DNA of 64,000 nucleotides from Bradyrhizobium sp. 141 (GTDB taxonomy: Bacteria > Pseudomonadota > Alphaproteobacteria > Rhizobiales > Xanthobacteraceae): positions 1-64,000 of the forward strand of contig NZ_JADPKR010000113.1 in the NCBI RefSeq assembly GCF_023074055.1. The letters run 5' to 3'. A program made the translations under genes and the position numbers. Under the pieces are notes generated by a model. That model had not been told where the DNA came from and did no database searches. It saw only the letters and a list, made by a program, of their open reading frames with translations. Shown one piece after another: positions 44,505 through 52,535 of this stretch (its first letter is position 1; the number at the start of each line of letters is the position of its first letter).

Positions 44505-44543
44505 AAAGCGCGTCCCGCAGCCTTGCGGGACGCCGCTTTGTTT
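44505..44543 (+). terminator. Rho-independent terminator after OmpA-like gene
   Basis: AAAGCG-CGTCCCGCA pairs with TGCGGGACG-CCGCTTT around a 4-base GCCT loop, followed by GTTT. It separates the OmpA-like gene from the efflux operon. Confidence 0.78.
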
Positions 44544-44606
44544 CAGGGAAACGCTCTCGATGGGCCTCGCGCGGACGGCCGTGAGCCAGGCCAGGATGAT
44601 CCGGCG

Positions 44607-45536
44607 ATGAACCTCTCCGAATATCTCAAGCCTGCCGGCACCGTGCTGTTCGTCGTCGCGCTCGGCGTCGGCTATTATCTGTTCGAGCATCGCAAGCGCC
44701 CCGAGCCGAAGGAGACGCAGAGCGAGGCGCTCGTCATCGTGACGAAGTCGACCAATGCCTGCTTCTCCGACCTCGTGCGGGTGACCGGCTTCTTCGTGCC
44801 GCGCCGCGAGGCCGTGGTCATCGCCGACCAGGAGGGCTCCAGGGTCACCGACCTCCTGGTCACCGAAGGCACCGTCGTCGCCGACAACCAGGAGCTGGCG
44901 CGCCTGACCGCGCCGCCGCAGATCCCGGGCCAGCCGCAGCGACCTGGCCCGCAAGGCCCGGTCTCGCTGAAGGCGCCTGCGCCGGGGCTCGTCACCGAAG
45001 TCCGCACCATCGTCGGCGCGCCCGCATCCCCGCAGGCCGGCCCGATGTTCCGCATCGCCGTCAACAACGAGATCGAGCTCGACGCTCAGGTCCCGGCGGT
45101 GCACATGCCCAAGCTCAGTTCCGGCGCTACCGTGCGCATCAGCCGCGACGACGCGCCCGATTTGATCGGCCGGGTTCGGCTGGTTGCGCCCGAGATCGAC
45201 CGCGCCACGCAGCTCGGCCGCGTCCGCATCAGCGTCACCAACAATCCCTCGCTGAAGGTCGGCGTGTTCGCCCGCGCCTCGATCGACGCCAAGCGAAGCT
45301 GCGGCGTCTCGATCCCCAAGACCGCGATCGACCATCTCACCATTCAGGTCGTCAAGGGCAACACGATCGAGACGCGCAAGGTACGGGTCGGACTGTCGTC
45401 CGACAGCGCAACGGAAATCCTGGAAGGCCTCGACGTCGGCGAAATCGTCGTGGCCGACGCCGGCTCTTCGCTCCATGACGGCGACCAGATCAAGACCATG
45501 TTCGCCGATGAACTCGATCGCACGCGGGTACGCTGA
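44607..45536 (+). CDS. RND efflux periplasmic adaptor (membrane fusion protein)
   Basis: Encodes 309 residues from the ATG at 44607 (AGGATGATCC upstream). A single N-terminal membrane anchor (TVLFVVALGVGYYLF) is followed by the lipoyl-like strand pair (VTGFFVPRREAVVIADQEGSRV, GTVVADNQELARL), a short helical part and the beta-barrel and membrane-proximal domains (VRISRDDAPDLIGRV, KTAIDHLTIQVVKGN). This is a short HlyD/AcrA-type adaptor. It links the pump to an outer-membrane channel. Its stop overlaps the pump ATG by one base. Confidence 0.85.
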   Translation: MNLSEYLKPAGTVLFVVALGVGYYLFEHRKRPEPKETQSEALVIVTKSTNACFSDLVRVTGFFVPRREAVVIADQEGSRVTDLLVTEGTVVADNQELARLTAPPQIPGQPQRPGPQGPVSLKAPAPGLVTEVRTIVGAPASPQAGPMFRIAVNNEIELDAQVPAVHMPKLSSGATVRISRDDAPDLIGRVRLVAPEIDRATQLGRVRISVTNNPSLKVGVFARASIDAKRSCGVSIPKTAIDHLTIQVVKGNTIETRKVRVGLSSDSATEILEGLDVGEIVVADAGSSLHDGDQIKTMFADELDRTRVR

Positions 45537-48500
45537 TGGCTCTCAATATCTCGGCATGGTCGATCCGTAATCCGCTGCCGTCGGTCGTCTTCTCGATCAT
45601 CCTCCTGATTCTCGGCTGGGTGTCCTTCACCAAGCTCGCGGTGACGCGGCTGCCTTCGGCCGACATTCCCGTGATCTCGGTCGTGGTCTCGCAGTTCGGC
45701 GCGGCGCCCGCCGAGCTCGAATCGCAGGTGACCAAGACGGTCGAAGACGCGGTCTCCGGCGTCGAAGGCGTGCGGCACATCACCTCACAGATCACCGACG
45801 GTGTGTCGGTCACCACCATCCAGTTTGCGCTGGAGACCAACACCGACCGCGCGCTCAACGACGTCAAGGACGCGGTGACGCGCGTGCGCTCGAACCTGCC
45901 ACAGAACGTCACCGAGCCGCTGATCCAGCGCGTCGACGTGATCGGCCTGCCGATCGTCACCTATGCCGCGATCTCGCCCGGCAAGACGCCGGAGCAGCTC
46001 TCCTATTTCGTCGACGACGTGGTCAAGCGCGCGCTGCAAGGTGTCCGCGGCGTCGCCCAGGTCGAGCGCATCGGCGGTGTCGAGCGCGAGATCCTGGTCT
46101 CGCTCGACCCGGACCGCCTGCAGGCAATGGGCCTGACCGCCGTCAATGTCAGCCAGAGCCTGCGTGGCACCAATGTCGACGTCGCCGGCGGCCGCGCCGA
46201 GATCGGCAAGAACGACCAGGCGATCCGCACGCTCGCCGGCGCCAAGACGCTGAGCGATCTCGCCGGCACCATGATCCCGCTGTTCGGCGGCGGCGAGGTC
46301 CGGCTCGACGATCTCGGCACCGTCACCGACACCATCGCGGACCGCCGCACCTTCGCCCGTTTTAACGGCGAGCCGATCGTCGCGCTCGGCATCAAGCGTT
46401 CCAAGGGCGCCAGCGACGTGAAGGTGGCAGAGGCCGTGCAGAAGCGCGTCGACGCGCTCAAGGCCTCCTATCCCGACGTCGACCTGAAGGTGATTGACAC
46501 CTCGGTCGAATACACCAACGGCAACTACCACGCGGCGATCTCCACCCTGTTCGAAGGCGCCATCCTCGCCGTCATCATCGTGCTGCTGTTCCTGCGGGAC
46601 CTGCGCGCCACCATCATTGCCGCAATCTCGCTGCCGCTGTCGATCTTCCCGGCGTTCTGGGCGATGGACCTCCTCGGCTTCTCGCTGAACCTCGTCAGCT
46701 TCCTCGCCATCACGCTGTCGACAGGTATTCTCGTCGACGACGCCATCGTCGAGATCGAGAACATCGTCCGGCACATGAACATGGGCAAATCGCCCTATCG
46801 TGCCGCCCTCGAAGCCGCCGACGAGATCGGCCTCGCGGTGATCGCGATCTCCCTGACCATCATCGCGATCTTCGCGCCCGCAAGCTTCATGTCGGGCATC
46901 GCCGGACAGTTCTTCAAGCAGTTCGGCATCACCGTCTCGGTGCAGGTATTCTTCTCGCTGCTCGCGGCGCGCTTCGTCACGCCGGTGCTCGCCGCCTATT
47001 TCCTCAAGCATGGCCATCACGAAGAGCCGCCGCCCGGCCGCGTGCTGCGGTCCTATCATCGGATCGTGGCCTGGTCGGTGAAGCACTATTTCATCACGGT
47101 GCTGGTTGGCTTCGGCGTCTTCGCCGCCTCGATTTGGAGCATCACGCTGCTGCCGCAGGGATTCCTGCCGGCGCAGGACAGCGCGCGCTCGCTGCTCGCC
47201 CTCGAGCTGCCGCCGGGCACCCAGCTCGCCTATACCGAAAAGGTCACCGAGGACATCGTCGCGCGCCTGCGCAAACGGCCGGAGGTGAAGAGCATCTTCG
47301 TCGACGGCGGGCGCGTTCCGCCGGGCACCCAGGAAGTCCGGCGCGCCGCCTTGATCATCAACTACACGCCCAAGGACAGCCGCGACATCACCCAGCGCGA
47401 GCTCGAGTTCTCGATCAGCCAGGAGCTGGAGAACATTCCGGACATCCGCTTCTGGTTCCTCGACGAGAACGGCCTGCGCGCGATCTCGCTGGTCGTGACC
47501 GGCGTCGACGCCAACATCGTCAACAATTTCGCGAGTGAGCTCGCGACACAGATGAAACGGATTTCGACCATCTCCAACGTGATCTCGGAAACCACGCTGG
47601 AGCGGCCCGAGTTGCGCGTCGAACCGCGCGCGGATCTCGCCGCACGGCTTGGCGTTTCGACCGAAAGCCTGTCGCAGACCATCCGCGTCGCCACCATCGG
47701 CGATGTCGGACCCGCGCTCGCCAAATTCGACGTCGGCGACCGGCTGGTGCCGATCCGCGTGCAGCTCGAGGATGCCGCCCGCGGCAATCTGAAGACGCTG
47801 GAACAGTTGCGCGTCCCGCTCGGCGAGCACGGCGAAAAGGGCGGCGTGCCCCTCTCGGTCATCGCCGACGTCAAGCTCGACCAGGGTCCGACCAGCATCA
47901 ACCGCTATGATCGTGAGCGGCAGGCGACCGTCGCCGCCGACCTCGTCGGTTCCGCCGCGCTCGGCGACGCCACCAAGAAGATCTACGACCTGCCGGTGAT
48001 GAAGAGCCGGCCGAAGGGCGTGAAGGTCTCCCCCTCCGGCGATGCCGAGAGCCTGAACGAACTGTCCGACGGCTTTGCCACCGCGATCACGGCGGGCCTG
48101 ATGATGGTCTACGCGGTGCTGGTGCTGCTGTTCGGCACCTTCCTGCAGCCGATCACGATTCTGTTCTCGCTGCCGCTCTCGATCGGCGGCGCGATCGCGG
48201 CCCTGCTCCTTACCGGCAAGCAGCTCACCACGCCGGTGTGGATCGGCATCTTGATGCTGATGGGCATCGTCACCAAGAACGCGATCATGCTGGTGGAATT
48301 CGCCATCGAAGCCATTCACGCCGGCAAGCCGCGCGACGAGGCGATGATCGACGCCGGCATGAAGCGCGCCCGCCCGATCGTGATGACCACGATCGCGATG
48401 GCCGCGGGCATGATGCCGAGTGCGCTCGCGGTCGGCGCCGGCGGCGAATTCCGCTCGCCGATGGCACTCGCGGTGATCGGCGGCCTGATCTTCTCGACCA

Positions 48501-48685
48501 TCCTGTCGCTGGTGTTCGTGCCCGCGATGTTCATGGTGATGGACGATTTCGGCGCCCTGATCTGGCGCTTCGCCAAGCGGCTGATCGTGCACAGCGAGGA
48601 TGCCGGGATGGACGGTCATCACGCAGCTGCGCCGGCGGAAGCGGGGCCAGCGCCGAAGAACATCGTGCACCCCGCGGCGGAGTAG
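45536..48685 (+). CDS. RND efflux pump, HAE1/AcrB type
   Basis: Encodes 1049 residues. The proton-driven inner-membrane pump of the RND superfamily: first transmembrane helix near residues 12-30, porter loops, central helices with LAITLSTGILVDDAIVEIENI and the second repeat with GIVTKNAIMLVEFAIEA. Family blocks RVDVIGLPIVTYAAISP and LPQGFLPAQD are present. It exports hydrophobic compounds or drugs through a tripartite complex with the adaptor encoded just upstream. No outer-membrane factor gene follows, so a shared TolC-like channel must be used. Substrate unknown. Confidence 0.95.
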   Translation: MALNISAWSIRNPLPSVVFSIILLILGWVSFTKLAVTRLPSADIPVISVVVSQFGAAPAELESQVTKTVEDAVSGVEGVRHITSQITDGVSVTTIQFALETNTDRALNDVKDAVTRVRSNLPQNVTEPLIQRVDVIGLPIVTYAAISPGKTPEQLSYFVDDVVKRALQGVRGVAQVERIGGVEREILVSLDPDRLQAMGLTAVNVSQSLRGTNVDVAGGRAEIGKNDQAIRTLAGAKTLSDLAGTMIPLFGGGEVRLDDLGTVTDTIADRRTFARFNGEPIVALGIKRSKGASDVKVAEAVQKRVDALKASYPDVDLKVIDTSVEYTNGNYHAAISTLFEGAILAVIIVLLFLRDLRATIIAAISLPLSIFPAFWAMDLLGFSLNLVSFLAITLSTGILVDDAIVEIENIVRHMNMGKSPYRAALEAADEIGLAVIAISLTIIAIFAPASFMSGIAGQFFKQFGITVSVQVFFSLLAARFVTPVLAAYFLKHGHHEEPPPGRVLRSYHRIVAWSVKHYFITVLVGFGVFAASIWSITLLPQGFLPAQDSARSLLALELPPGTQLAYTEKVTEDIVARLRKRPEVKSIFVDGGRVPPGTQEVRRAALIINYTPKDSRDITQRELEFSISQELENIPDIRFWFLDENGLRAISLVVTGVDANIVNNFASELATQMKRISTISNVISETTLERPELRVEPRADLAARLGVSTESLSQTIRVATIGDVGPALAKFDVGDRLVPIRVQLEDAARGNLKTLEQLRVPLGEHGEKGGVPLSVIADVKLDQGPTSINRYDRERQATVAADLVGSAALGDATKKIYDLPVMKSRPKGVKVSPSGDAESLNELSDGFATAITAGLMMVYAVLVLLFGTFLQPITILFSLPLSIGGAIAALLLTGKQLTTPVWIGILMLMGIVTKNAIMLVEFAIEAIHAGKPRDEAMIDAGMKRARPIVMTTIAMAAGMMPSALAVGAGGEFRSPMALAVIGGLIFSTILSLVFVPAMFMVMDDFGALIWRFAKRLIVHSEDAGMDGHHAAAPAEAGPAPKNIVHPAAE

Positions 48686-48714
48686 AGTTCGAGCGCAGGT
48701 GCCAACCGGCTTAC

Positions 48715-49053
48715 ATGACGATGCTTTTACCTAATGGCACCAATGCGATCGTCGATATTCGGAAGATCGAAGATTATTGCCTCAATCCCTCGCACCCACG
48801 CGGCAGGCATAAGGCAAGAGTGTTCCGTGACGCGCTAGACCTTCAGCGTGGAGATGCCATGTGGCTTCGCGACGCACTGATGGAAGCCGTAATTTCCGGC
48901 GATGCGTCCGAAGTTGCGACGGACCACTGGGGCGCCCACTGGCGGATGGATATCCTGCTCAGGCGACATCGGAAGCAAGCTGTGGTAAGAACTGCATGGA
49001 TCATACGAGCCGAAGACGACCGGCCGACATTCGTCACCTGTTGGGTGCTATGA
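48715..49053 (+). CDS. DUF6883-like small protein
   Basis: Encodes 112 residues from the ATG at 48715; the longer frame reading back to 48238 lies over the pump gene and is spurious. The sequence MLLPNGTNAIVDIRKIEDYCLNPSHPRGRHKARVF (in parts) and the C-terminal block WIIRAEDDRPTFVTCWVL match DUF6883, a short domain of unknown biochemistry found in polymorphic-toxin and toxin-antitoxin-like settings. It overlaps the following small gene by four bases (ATGA). The pair fits a toxin/partner module, which is inference from architecture. Confidence 0.75.
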   Translation: MTMLLPNGTNAIVDIRKIEDYCLNPSHPRGRHKARVFRDALDLQRGDAMWLRDALMEAVISGDASEVATDHWGAHWRMDILLRRHRKQAVVRTAWIIRAEDDRPTFVTCWVL

Positions 49054-49289
49054 TGAGTGCAGTGAACAACAAGCAAGATCGGACGCCGCGCGCCCTGGAC
49101 GTCGTTGCATTGCTCGCAAACCTTCCCGACCACCGGTTAGCGCGAGGAAACGTCGGCACGATTGTCGAAGAACTCGACGACAAGACGGTGCTTGTCGAAT
49201 TCAGCGACGATGATGGCCGACCGTATGCCGTCGCCCCGTGCCTACGATCCGAGTTGCTGACACTGCACTACGTGCCGGAAGCAGCTTAG
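49050..49289 (+). CDS. DUF4926-like small protein
   Basis: Encodes 79 residues from the ATG at 49050 that overlaps the preceding stop; a second ATG follows directly. The sequence LDVVALLANLPDHRLARGNVGTIVEELDDKTVLVEFSDDDGR (in parts) is typical of DUF4926, small proteins with an SH3-like fold. Members often sit beside DUF6883 genes. It probably is the partner of the upstream protein. It is separated by only six bases from the convergent Crp-family gene. Confidence 0.78.
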   Translation: MMSAVNNKQDRTPRALDVVALLANLPDHRLARGNVGTIVEELDDKTVLVEFSDDDGRPYAVAPCLRSELLTLHYVPEAA

Positions 49290-49295
49290 CTGTCC

Positions 49296-49970
49296 CTACT
49301 CGTTCCGCGCGATTGCCGTCAGCTTGGTCATGTTCCGCAGCAGGATGCGGCCGCGCTGCAGATCCAGGATCGCTTCCTTGCGCCAGGCCTGCAGCTGGCG
49401 GTTGACGCTCTCGCGGGCGGCGCCGACAAAGACGCCGAGCTGCTCCTGCGAGATGTGCACCTCGGAGCCGAAATCGGCGGCGAGCGCGCAGAGCCGCCGC
49501 GCCAGGCGCACCGGCAGCGGCTGCAGCATGGATTCCTCCATGCGCTCGCTCTGCCAGCGGATGCGCTGGCACAGCAGTGCGATGATCTTGATCGCGACCT
49601 TCGGCTCGCGTTCGAGGAAGCTGAGAAAATCTTCGCGCCGCAGCACGAACAATTCGCTGGCCTCGCCCGCGGTCGCATCCGCGGTGCGGTTCTGGCCATC
49701 CAGCACCGCGACTTCGCCGAACAGGTCGCCCGGCCCCATGAAATTCAACGTCAGCCGGCTGCCGTCGGAGGCGCCGGTTTCGATGCGGACCTGGCCGCGG
49801 CGCACGCCGAACAGCGCATCCCCGGGATCGCCCTTCTGGAACAGCACCTCGCCGTTCCCCAGATGCTGGGTGTGACAGAGGTTGGACAGCCGCTGAAGCT
49901 CGTCTGTACCGAGATCCGCGAACATCGCGTTCATCTTCAGGATGACCGCAAATTCGGCCTGCTTGCTCAT
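49296..49970 (-). CDS. Crp/Fnr family transcriptional regulator
   Basis: Encodes 224 residues from the ATG at 49970 with AGGA eight bases upstream; an upstream extension is ignored. The cyclic-nucleotide-binding domain shows FMGPGDLFGEVAVLDGQNRTADATA, matching the phosphate-binding cassette with its GE and Arg-Thr pair. The C-terminal helix-turn-helix reads ISQEQLGVFVGAARESVNRQL; RE and R in ARESVNR correspond to the CRP residues that read TGTGA. There are no cysteines for an iron-sulfur cluster of the Fnr type. cAMP dependence is therefore plausible. A near-CRP site at 50062-50077 lies upstream. Confidence 0.9.
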   Translation of the reverse strand: MSKQAEFAVILKMNAMFADLGTDELQRLSNLCHTQHLGNGEVLFQKGDPGDALFGVRRGQVRIETGASDGSRLTLNFMGPGDLFGEVAVLDGQNRTADATAGEASELFVLRREDFLSFLEREPKVAIKIIALLCQRIRWQSERMEESMLQPLPVRLARRLCALAADFGSEVHISQEQLGVFVGAARESVNRQLQAWRKEAILDLQRGRILLRNMTKLTAIARNE

Positions 49971-50061
49971 TTCAATGTCCTTGTGAACGTCCTGGTCAGC
50001 TTTCTTGGCAAATCGCTGGAAACCCTCAACATCAGGATCGCGTAAAACCGCGCCGGGGAAG

Positions 50062-50077
50062 TGTGTCATAAGTCACA
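50062..50077. promoter_or_regulatory. Near-match CRP-type site upstream of the Crp-family gene
   Basis: TGTGTCATAAGTCACA: TGTGT-N6-TCACA, one base off the TGTGA-N6-TCACA consensus. It lies about 92 bp before the Crp-family start and 145 bp before the AsmA-like start, and could serve autoregulation. Confidence 0.5.
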
Positions 50078-50221
50078 TAATTTTGCAGCCCCCCTGACTA
50101 TTTTTACGCGCTTGGAGCCGCTTCCCGTCCGGGGCTAAACTCCGGCGCAAAGCAAAGGATGGGTGCAAAGAACGGACATCTGCGGGATTCGACGCTGATT
50201 GTCTGTCGCTGGAAAGTCGAG

Positions 50222-52288
50222 ATGAGAGCAGTAAAATTCGCCGGCGTGGCTTTGGCCGCCGTCATCATCGTGATCGCACTCCTGCTGGTGGTCGGGATCC
50301 CCTCGGGCTTCCTGACCGCGACGATCGCCTCGCGCGTCGAGAGCGCCACCGGCTATCGTCTGTCGATCGACGGCACCACCAAGATCAGCCTGTGGCCGAC
50401 GCTGAACGTCACCCTGAACGACCTCACGCTTGCCGACCCCCGGGATCGTAGCGGCATCACGCGCCTGACGGTCGACAGCGTGCAGGCCGACATGTCGCTC
50501 TCCAGCGTGTGGTCGGGCCGCCCTGAGATCAGTGAGCTCGTCGTCACCCATCCCGTGCTCTACCAGCCGCTGCTGCGTGAGCGCCTGCCGAATGCGGGCA
50601 TCTCGTCGAAGCCGGTCGCGCTCGACGTCGACGGCGCGTCCATCGACCGCGTCAAGGTCACCGACGGCGAAGTCGCATTCTCGCGCGTGCGCGATCGTGT
50701 CGAGGGCCGCATCAGCGCCATCAACGCCGACGCGACCGTCGGCCGCGACCGCAAGGTCAACATCACCGGCACCGCGCGCGTCGGCGATCACCCGACCAAG
50801 TTCGACATCAAGGCGACCACGCCGGCGCCGCCGGCCGACCGGCCAACGATCCCGGTGGATTTCGCCATCGACATGCCCGATGTGCTGAAGTCTCAACTCA
50901 CAGGTCATGCCGAGATGCGGCTGAGCGGCGATGTCGTGATGATCAACGGTGTGAATGGCAGGCTCGGCGACGGCACATTCAACGGTTGGGCTTCGGTCGA
51001 CATTGCGAGCAAGCCCCTGGTCAAGGTCGATCTCGACTTCCAGCGGCTGGCGATTCCGCTGGCAAAATCGCCGGATGGCGCGGCCGGGCAACCCTGGAGC
51101 AATGCGCCGATCGACGTGTCCGGACTCAACTATATCGATGCGCAGGTGAGGATTTCCGCGAACGAGGCCGTGATCGGCGATGCGCACATCGCGCCGCTGG
51201 CGCTCGATGGCAAGCTCGCCGGCGGCGTGCTGAAGGCCGGCACCGCCAATCTCGGCGCCTATGGCGGCCAGGTCTCGGGCGAGGTGATCCTGGATGCGAC
51301 CACCGGCGCGCCGAGCTTTGCCATGCATTCCGACCTCGTCGGCGTGCGCGCGCTGCCGCTGCTTCAGGGCCTTGCCGAATTCGACCGCATCGACGGCAAG
51401 CTGCAGGCCAAGCTCGCCTTGCGCAGCGCGGGCACCAGCCAGCGCGCGCTGATGGCGAACATGCAGGGCACCGCCTTCGTCAATTTCCAGGACGGCGCCA
51501 TCCGCGGCATCAACGTCGCGCAGATGATCCGCTCGCTGACATCGGGCACGCTGTCCGGCTGGCAAGGAAACCAGGACCAAGGCCAGGAGCAGAGCACGGA
51601 CCTGTCGCAGCTCTCGGCCTCCTTCCGCATCGACAAGGGTCAGGCGGTGACGACCGATCTCAATCTGATCGGGCCGCTGGTCCGCGTCACCGGCGCCGGC
51701 ACCATCGCGCTCGACACCAAGATGATGGGGTTTCGCGTCGAGCCGAAGCTGGTGATGACGACTGAAGGTCAGGGCCGCGCCAACGAGCCGGTCGGCTTCG
51801 GCATTCCCGTGATGATCCAGGGCAGCTGGTCGCAGCCGCGGATCTATCCTGATATGGCCGGCATGCTGGACAATCCGGATGCCGCCTATGCCAAGCTGCG
51901 CGAGATGGGCAAGGGCCTGTTCGGCCCTGACGGCGCCGGGCTCGGCAACATTCTGGGCAGCCTTGGCCTCGGTGGCACCACCGCGCCGGGCGGCGGCAAT
52001 GCGGCCGGCAACGCCAATCCGCAAACCCAGCAGCCGGGCCAGAACAATCTGCTCGGCGGCCCGCTGGGGGAGGCGATCGGCAATTTGATTCAGCAGGGGC
52101 TTTCCAATGGCGCGGGAAGCAGCACTGGCACTGCACCGGGCACCGGCCGCAGCCGCAGCCTGCCGGCAACACCCTCCCCACCGTCCCCGCAGGCCTCGCC
52201 CGCCGCCCCGGCCCTCGAGGACCCGCCGGTCGCGCAGCAGGACAGTCAGCCAATGAACGACGTGCTGCGGCAACTCTTTAACCGGTGA
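50222..52288 (+). CDS. AsmA-like outer-membrane assembly/lipid-transport protein
   Basis: Encodes 688 residues from the ATG at 50222. A single N-terminal membrane helix (GVALAAVIIVIALLLVVGIP) anchors a long periplasmic beta-rich body: FLTATIASRVESATGYRLSIDGTTKISLWPTLNVTLNDLTLADP (in parts) is the AsmA N-terminal pattern, and LDGKLAGGVLKAGTANLGAYGGQVSGEVILD belongs to the repeated region. The tail (about 600-688) is Gly/Asn/Gln/Pro rich and probably disordered. AsmA-family proteins bridge membranes and move lipids or help outer-membrane protein assembly. Divergent from the Crp gene. Confidence 0.88.
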   Translation: MRAVKFAGVALAAVIIVIALLLVVGIPSGFLTATIASRVESATGYRLSIDGTTKISLWPTLNVTLNDLTLADPRDRSGITRLTVDSVQADMSLSSVWSGRPEISELVVTHPVLYQPLLRERLPNAGISSKPVALDVDGASIDRVKVTDGEVAFSRVRDRVEGRISAINADATVGRDRKVNITGTARVGDHPTKFDIKATTPAPPADRPTIPVDFAIDMPDVLKSQLTGHAEMRLSGDVVMINGVNGRLGDGTFNGWASVDIASKPLVKVDLDFQRLAIPLAKSPDGAAGQPWSNAPIDVSGLNYIDAQVRISANEAVIGDAHIAPLALDGKLAGGVLKAGTANLGAYGGQVSGEVILDATTGAPSFAMHSDLVGVRALPLLQGLAEFDRIDGKLQAKLALRSAGTSQRALMANMQGTAFVNFQDGAIRGINVAQMIRSLTSGTLSGWQGNQDQGQEQSTDLSQLSASFRIDKGQAVTTDLNLIGPLVRVTGAGTIALDTKMMGFRVEPKLVMTTEGQGRANEPVGFGIPVMIQGSWSQPRIYPDMAGMLDNPDAAYAKLREMGKGLFGPDGAGLGNILGSLGLGGTTAPGGGNAAGNANPQTQQPGQNNLLGGPLGEAIGNLIQQGLSNGAGSSTGTAPGTGRSRSLPATPSPPSPQASPAAPALEDPPVAQQDSQPMNDVLRQLFNR

Positions 52289-52535
52289 TGGGTGGACGGG
52301 CGGGCTGAACTCCACGGCAATCCCCTTACATCAGCCGCCCCGCCCCCGGCTTCCTCCGAACGGATGAGGCCGCGGCAATCAGTCCCCCCTCCACCCACCC
52401 CGACGTCCACAGGGAGTAACCACGCCGGCCGGTCCCCCGCCGCGCGGCGGTCTTTTGGCCCAAATTGTGATAGAACGGCCCCGAAGGGCCTACGGCCCGC
52501 AGCGCCGGCGTCGATGGCGGCGCGAGAGGATCGGG

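Noticed and set aside
45785..48670. 961-codon open frame antisense to the RND pump
   Set aside because: High-GC shadow frame: the pump has full family motifs on the plus strand, and the antisense product is Arg/Asp/His-rich without domain signals.
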